Shown one piece after another: positions 43,402-46,782 of a stretch of 46,782 nt of DNA. The stretch covers positions 1-46,782 of the forward strand of contig BQJN01000028.1 in NCBI GenBank assembly GCA_021604725.1, given 5' to 3'. The notes beneath the pieces were generated by a model. The model made no database searches and was not told the DNA's origin. It saw only the letters and a list, made by a program, of their open reading frames with translations. The translations under genes were made by a program, and so were the position numbers. This DNA is from Lysobacteraceae bacterium (GTDB taxonomy: Bacteria; Pseudomonadota; Gammaproteobacteria; Xanthomonadales; BQJN01). How positions within the stretch are numbered: the first letter of the stretch is position 1; every line of letters begins with the position of its first letter.

Positions 43402-44787
43402 GTGAACAAACCTGTGTCTATTGCACTGCCTTTTCTGATTCATTGTGTCATTGCCAATGCGGAACCAACACATCAGGAACACGTAGCTGACGCGGCCGTC
43501 GCCAAGACCATCTTGATCGATTCTGTGGCGTTTCAAACGGTTCAAGGCCACGGCGCTGTTCCCGATTTGGCACGTTACTATGCCGATGTACTGCGAAACG
43601 CCGGCTTCAGCGATGACGACATTGTCATTACCCGACATCAGGACACCGCAACGCTTGAGGCAGTGCTCCATGGCCGGGTCCGCGGCAAACCGTCCTTGTT
43701 GATCGGCCACATGGATGTTGTCGCCGCTGACCCGGCCGATTGGCAACGCGATCCGTTCACGGCCGTCGAAGAAGGCGGCTATATTTTTGGGCGCGGGGTC
43801 TCCGACAACAAGTTCGATGTGGCCATGATGGTCACCGTTATGGCGAGTCTGAAACGTGAAAACTACATTCCTCGCCATGACGTCGTGTTGGTCCTTTCTG
43901 GCGACGAGGAGACCACCCAGGAAACAACCCAACTGCTGGCCAAGCAATACGCCGACGCCGAGCTGGTGCTCAATAGCGACGCCGGCCTTGGCGTATTGAG
44001 TACGGATCGTCGGCCGCTCTATTACCTGTTGCAGGCGGGTGAGAAGTCCTATGCTGATTTTGAGATCGAATTCACCAACCCTGGGGGCCACAGCTCGCGA
44101 CCATCAAAACCCAATGCCATCAGCCAACTGGCTTACGCGCTGACTCGACTGGACAATTATGACTTCGCGCCCCAGTTCAATGAGCTGACCACAGCCTCTC
44201 TTCGGGGGATGGCCTTGCAAGTCGCCCCTGAGCTCAGTTCAGCTATGCTGGCATTGCTGGACGATCCGACCAATGCGGACGCTCTGGCGACGCTTCGTTC
44301 CGACCCCGAATACGTAGGCTATATTGGAACGACCTGTGTGGCGACGATGGTCAAGGCCGGACACGCAGAGAATGCATTGCCGCAGCGCGCCACAGCGAAT
44401 GTGAACTGCCGAATATTTCCCGGCGTTTCCGCACAGGAGGTCAAGGCCGAACTCGAACGCGTCATTGATGACCCCGAGGCTACTGTGAAAATCATCTGGG
44501 ATCCCCTCATCGCGCCGGCGTCGCCATTGCGCCAGGGCGTGACCGATGCCGTACGAAAAGCTGTACACGCCAACTATCCCGGCATCCCCGTCATTCCGTT
44601 TATGGCTGCCTATTCCACCGATGGGGTTCATTTTCGGGCGAGGGGAATCCCAACCTATGGTGTATCCGGCCTATTCCAACGGCCTGATGATGATTTCACC
44701 CATGGATTGAACGAACGCATTCCGGTCGCGGCCATCCCTGTCGCGTTGGCACATTGGGATCGGGTCATCCGGGAGTTAACTCGTTAG
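43402..44787 (+). CDS. M20 family metallopeptidase, exported
   Basis: About 461 residues. The frame opens far upstream (GTG 43252), but GTG 43402 gives a proper signal peptide 'NKPVSIALPFLIHCVIANA' and is preferred; an AGAGCG lies upstream. Metal-ligand motifs of the di-zinc M20 (carboxypeptidase G2/DapE/ArgE) family are in order: Gly-His-Met-Asp-Val-Val-Ala-Ala-Asp, Gly-Arg-Gly-Val-Ser-Asp-Asn-Lys, Leu-Ser-Gly-Asp-Glu-Glu (catalytic Glu), and the dimerisation-domain 'NPGGHSSRP'. A last ligand His follows in Phe-Thr-His-Gly near the C terminus. Periplasmic location suggests hydrolysis of peptides or N-acyl amino acids; the substrate is not known. Confidence 0.87.
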   Translation: MNKPVSIALPFLIHCVIANAEPTHQEHVADAAVAKTILIDSVAFQTVQGHGAVPDLARYYADVLRNAGFSDDDIVITRHQDTATLEAVLHGRVRGKPSLLIGHMDVVAADPADWQRDPFTAVEEGGYIFGRGVSDNKFDVAMMVTVMASLKRENYIPRHDVVLVLSGDEETTQETTQLLAKQYADAELVLNSDAGLGVLSTDRRPLYYLLQAGEKSYADFEIEFTNPGGHSSRPSKPNAISQLAYALTRLDNYDFAPQFNELTTASLRGMALQVAPELSSAMLALLDDPTNADALATLRSDPEYVGYIGTTCVATMVKAGHAENALPQRATANVNCRIFPGVSAQEVKAELERVIDDPEATVKIIWDPLIAPASPLRQGVTDAVRKAVHANYPGIPVIPFMAAYSTDGVHFRARGIPTYGVSGLFQRPDDDFTHGLNERIPVAAIPVALAHWDRVIRELTR

Positions 44788-44914
44788 CTGCGCGACGCAG
44801 CTCAGTGCGCAATCTGCTTTGAAGGGGCGTAGATTTCGCAATACGAGATTTTGGTTTGGGGAAAGCAAGCAATCATTGAACCGATTGAGTGCTCAGCGTT
44901 TACTTCACAAACAT

Positions 44915-45538
44915 CTACACCAGCTGAAACGAGTTGGTCGCATCGTTGAATTTGATGTTCGCAACAGGATTGCTGGTATAGGTCACGGTCAAGACATTGC
45001 CCTCGACACCGTCAGTGTTAAGCACCGTACCGGTGCTCCCATAGTTGGACAGGAAGATCATGATGGTTTCGGTTGGCTCGAACGTGGCGTGCTCGTCGAA
45101 TAATACCGGAACGGCATTCAATGGGCCTGCAGAGTTGTTCCCATTGACCAGGGCGCTCTGGTACAACCCAGCGGTAATCATTGCTACGCCATCAATCACG
45201 GAACTTGAGTCCCGGTTCCTGACTCCGTATTGGGTTGGACCAAGGTTTGGTACACCAACACTGAACATTCCATTCTCGAGAGAATAGGAGTTGCCAGCCG
45301 AGGCTGCTTTGTGCGGTTGCGTTTCGATCGTAGCAATTCCTTGCTGAGATGTCGTATTGGCGTACACCTCGTAGCGCTCGTCCCAGGTGATCGTGTTGCT
45401 TTCAAGCGGATCGAACAGCACCCAGGCGACTGGATGACCGTCGCGGGCTGGTTTTGCGATAGTCACTTTTTGCCCAGCAGCGCGGATCGCTTTCAGGCCA
45501 GCAGGGTCAATTGAGATGTTCAGTGAATAACTAGGCAT
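44915..45538 (-). CDS. Unrecognised 207-residue beta-rich protein
   Basis: 207 residues, no signal peptide or membrane helix. It starts Met-Pro-Ser-Tyr-Ser-Leu-Asn-Ile-Ser-Ile-Asp-Pro-Ala-Gly-Leu-Lys. A 'AWVLFDPLESNTITWDERY' segment (about 38-56) and many Ser/Thr/Asn-rich strands follow, with a single short helix near residue 12-24. There are no cysteines. AGGA lies before the ATG. Compared with its neighbours it is richer in Asn/Thr, and the flanking DNA is AT-richer, which hints at transfer. It recalls small beta-sandwich proteins that are lectin-like or pore-forming, but I cannot support a family name. It has no obvious operon partner. Confidence 0.6.
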   Translation of the reverse strand: MPSYSLNISIDPAGLKAIRAAGQKVTIAKPARDGHPVAWVLFDPLESNTITWDERYEVYANTTSQQGIATIETQPHKAASAGNSYSLENGMFSVGVPNLGPTQYGVRNRDSSSVIDGVAMITAGLYQSALVNGNNSAGPLNAVPVLFDEHATFEPTETIMIFLSNYGSTGTVLNTDGVEGNVLTVTYTSNPVANIKFNDATNSFQLV

Positions 45539-45864
45539 AGTGAATATCCTGCAAATTGAGAATGGAAAAAAAGAATAAGTAAACCAGGTGGATGGATAAT
45601 AAACAACTTGTGATGATTGTCCATTGGTTCATTGGTCGAGGAGTTCAAAGAGCAAAAGAAATTCGAGTGGACTCGCGTTGCCAGCTAAAAAAGAAAAAGT
45701 AACCACAGAGTTCATAGAGGGCACCGAGCTCGCTGTTGGATTTCGCAGTTCTTGGTGGTCAAATTTCATTCGTTTCCGAAGAATTCTCGGACTATTAGGT
45801 GTTTCCATGTTGAGTGCAAATTCACCGCCAAACCAATCTGCTGCAATCCAGCGCTAAAAAGGGT
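45539..45864. other. AT-rich gene-free stretch
   Basis: 326 bases, clearly AT-richer than the rest, with A-runs around 45690-45705. It contains 'taaccacagagttca' (45700-45714), resembling a dispersed 'accacagag' repeat known from other proteobacteria. No credible gene is seen. The only long frame (plus strand, 45624-45857) has no family features or ribosome site. Confidence 0.5.
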
Positions 45865-45893
45865 TTGACTCTGGCGGCATTGGTTGGGATAAT
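45865..45893 (+). promoter_or_regulatory. Strong sigma70 promoter of the tRNA-Arg locus
   Basis: TTGACT (45865-45870), exactly 17 bases, then GATAAT (45888-45893), with a GC-rich discriminator CTCGCGC just downstream, as in stringently controlled stable-RNA promoters. It lies upstream of the broken tRNA copy and is the only strong promoter visible for the intact tRNA. Confidence 0.75.
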
Positions 45894-45931
45894 CTCGCGC
45901 CCTCGAAGCAGCCCTGTGCGCTTCGATGACA

Positions 45932-45962
45932 TAGTTTAAGTGCGCGCCCGTAGCTCAGCTGG
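45932..45962 (+). repeat. 31-bp direct repeat, copy 1 (with tRNA-Arg 5' fragment)
   Basis: 31 bases identical to 46158-46188, 226 bp downstream. It covers 12 bases of leader and the first 19 bases of tRNA-Arg (acceptor 5' strand and start of the D arm, 45944-45962). Sequence identity ends abruptly inside the D loop. Confidence 0.9.
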
Positions 45963-46157
45963 GTCTGGCGGCGAAGCGCGAAGCGGCGAAGCGACTCCAG
46001 GAGCTTTGACCGGCAGACGCCCGGAGGCAGGAAGCCGAGGGCTGGTGTTTGACTGCGGAGCCTTGGAGGCGGGAGCAGGCAAACGAGTACTCGGCGTTCA
46101 GCCGAACCCTCGAGGGGTGAGACTGAACACCTGGCCTTCAAAGTGAGGCCTTACAAT
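45944..46157 (+). pseudogene. Broken tRNA-Arg copy and 195-bp insert
   Basis: After the 19-nt tRNA 5' fragment the sequence becomes unrelated: GCGAAGCG is repeated three times (45970-45993), then a purine-rich, GC-rich stretch. At 46085-46095 GAGTACTCGGC reappears, identical to the tRNA D-arm/anticodon-arm junction (46192-46202), but the following bases no longer match a tRNA. No T arm or acceptor 3' strand is present. It looks like a tandem tRNA copy interrupted in the D loop and then decayed. The insert is not a recognised element. Confidence 0.5.
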
Positions 46158-46169
46158 TAGTTTAAGTGC

Positions 46170-46246
46170 GCGCCCGTAGCTCAGCTGGATAGAGTACTCG
46201 GCTACGAACCGAGCGGTCGGGAGTTCGAATCTCTCCGGGCGCGCCA
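46170..46246 (+). tRNA. tRNA-Arg (anticodon ACG)
   Basis: 77 bases including an encoded CCA. The acceptor pairs GCGCCCG with CGGGCGC (7/7), the anticodon stem is CTCGG/CCGAG with loop CTACGAA (anticodon ACG, reading CGN Arg codons after A34-to-I editing), and the T arm is GGGAG-TTCGAAT-CTCTC with discriminator G. All arms are intact. The start is the second copy of a 31-bp direct repeat, so its transcript must begin about 270 bases upstream unless a weak promoter lies in the insert. A terminator follows 10 bases later. Confidence 0.97.
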
Positions 46247-46255
46247 AATAAAACA

Positions 46256-46282
46256 GCCTCACCCATCGGGTGGGGCTTTTTT
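46256..46282 (+). terminator. tRNA-Arg rho-independent terminator
   Basis: GCCTCACCC-ATC-GGGTGGGGC (9 bp, one U-G pair) followed by TTTTTT, starting 10 bases after the tRNA CCA. Confidence 0.9.
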
Positions 46283-46305
46283 ATTTGTTGCTCTCCTGAA
46301 GATTA

Positions 46306-46358
46306 GAACTCCGCCGGGACTACCGGCGAGTTCGAAAAATTTGACTGGATCAAATTTT
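46306..46358. repeat. Pair of hairpins downstream of tRNA
   Basis: First: GAACTCCGCCGG ... CCGGCGAGTTC (46306-46333, one bulged base). Second: AAAATTTGA-CTGGA-TCAAATTTT (46336-46358), a perfect 9-bp AT-rich dyad. Neither has a U tract suited to termination. They precede the tandem repeats and may belong to the same element. Confidence 0.6.
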
Positions 46359-46390
46359 CACACCGAGCTTGTGAGGTGCCCCGTAGGGGT

Positions 46391-46782
46391 GAAGCGGATG
46401 AAGAACGAGTGCCCCAAGGCACTCGGTCCCGCTGAACGACTCGCCATGGATGACGAGGCTGGGGGTGCCGACGAAGTTTGGGCGCTTCGCCATGGATGGC
46501 AACTCCAAGCATTCCATCATTGCGTCAATAATCTCTCCGGGTAGCCAGTAGGGAAGGATGATGGCAACAACCATCCATGGGTGAAGCGGCGTTAGGGCAA
46601 GTGCCCCAAGGCACTCGGTCCCGCTGAACGACTTGCCATGGATGGCAAGGCTGGGGGTGCCGACGAAGTTTGGGCGCTTCGCCATGGATGGCAACTCCAA
46701 GCATTCCATCATTGCGTCAATAATCTCTCCGGGTAGCCAGTAGGGAAGGATGATGGCAACAACCATCCATGGGTGAAGCGGC
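46391..46782. repeat. 192-bp tandem repeat array, truncated at window end
   Basis: Unit 1 spans 46391-46582, unit 2 spans 46583-46774, and a third begins at 46775. The last ~130 bases of units 1 and 2 are identical; differences lie in the first ~65. Each unit holds an AGTGCC-CCAA-GGCACT hairpin, two ATGGAT-loop hairpins (GCC-ATGGAT-GGC) and the 12-nt string AATCTCTCCGGG, which is identical to the tRNA-Arg T-arm/acceptor junction. The array continues beyond the window. Confidence 0.9.

Noticed and set aside
45963-46157. Group I intron or miniature phage att insert in the first tRNA copy
   Set aside because: The break is in the D loop, not the anticodon loop; I see no intron core pairings, and no integrase gene is in the window.
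45932-46188. CRISPR array
   Set aside because: There are only two copies of the 31-bp repeat, one inside a tRNA gene, the spacing is 195 bp, and no cas genes are present.
46350-46766. A 138-residue minus-strand frame across the tandem repeats, with the same 64-residue peptide twice
   Set aside because: It stays open only because the repeat length is a multiple of three. It has no ribosome site or recognisable domain, and the units' differences preserve hairpins rather than codons.

Overview
The window looks like a piece of a gammaproteobacterial chromosome of moderate GC. The gene complement (PA0069-type radical SAM protein, DjlA, PpnN, DUF1302/DUF1329 envelope genes, tandem delta-60-repeat proteins, secreted proteins ending in a short aspartate/phenylalanine tail) suggests the Lysobacterales/Chromatiales side of the class, for example a Wenzhouxiangella-like marine bacterium. 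That placement is an inference from gene content; no rRNA or other marker is present. Both window ends cut through features: a glycosyltransferase on the left and a tandem repeat array on the right.

Layout. 1-2625: the 3' end of a glycosyltransferase converges on an SRPBCC protein and a DASS (SLC13) sodium/dicarboxylate symporter. 2826-12049: a six-gene plus-strand lipid-handling locus made of a VolA-like lipoprotein lipase, a DUF1302 outer-membrane protein, a DUF1329 periplasmic protein, a YCF48/BNR propeller, an MMPL-type RND transporter and a DUF962/Mpo1-like membrane protein. A terminator-like hairpin divides it into two halves, and the last three genes are coupled by TAATG overlaps. 12089-14451: housekeeping purC, djlA and rpe. 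14506-18736: three tandem paralogous secreted delta-60-repeat beta-propellers on the minus strand. 18892-23290: a hybrid histidine kinase/receiver/AraC fusion divergent from a transmembrane Ser/Thr kinase with an extracytoplasmic TPR half.

23340-30603: a radical SAM gene with a LexA-like box inside its promoter, divergent from ppnN; a candidate minus-strand small RNA with two C-rich loops; a flavoprotein monooxygenase; and a large secreted PD40-propeller/amidohydrolase. 30658-31430: a PadR/small membrane protein pair with a double palindromic operator. 31481-31766: a gene-free, hairpin-rich, inverted-repeat element. 31781-34687: a secreted di-haem protein related to the hydrazine synthase alpha family. 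34843-39917: DUF302 divergent from an ArsR regulator with the cysteine spacing of persulfide sensors, followed by a translationally coupled RND efflux adaptor and pump.

39882-45538: a small membrane protein, a TPR-GGDEF diguanylate cyclase, a small secreted protein, an M20 peptidase and an unrecognised 207-residue protein. 45865-46782: a tRNA-Arg(ACG) locus in which a strong promoter first reads a broken 5' copy of the tRNA, then 195 bp of unrelated DNA, then the intact tRNA and its terminator. This is followed by hairpins and a 192-bp tandem repeat array whose units carry a 12-nt piece matching the tRNA 3' end.

No phage genes, transposase, CRISPR array or complete defence system were seen. 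The most unusual parts are the lipid locus with its Mpo1-like last gene, the candidate C-rich-loop sRNA, the persulfide-sensor/DUF302/RND unit, the di-haem protein, and the tRNA-Arg duplication with its repeat array.
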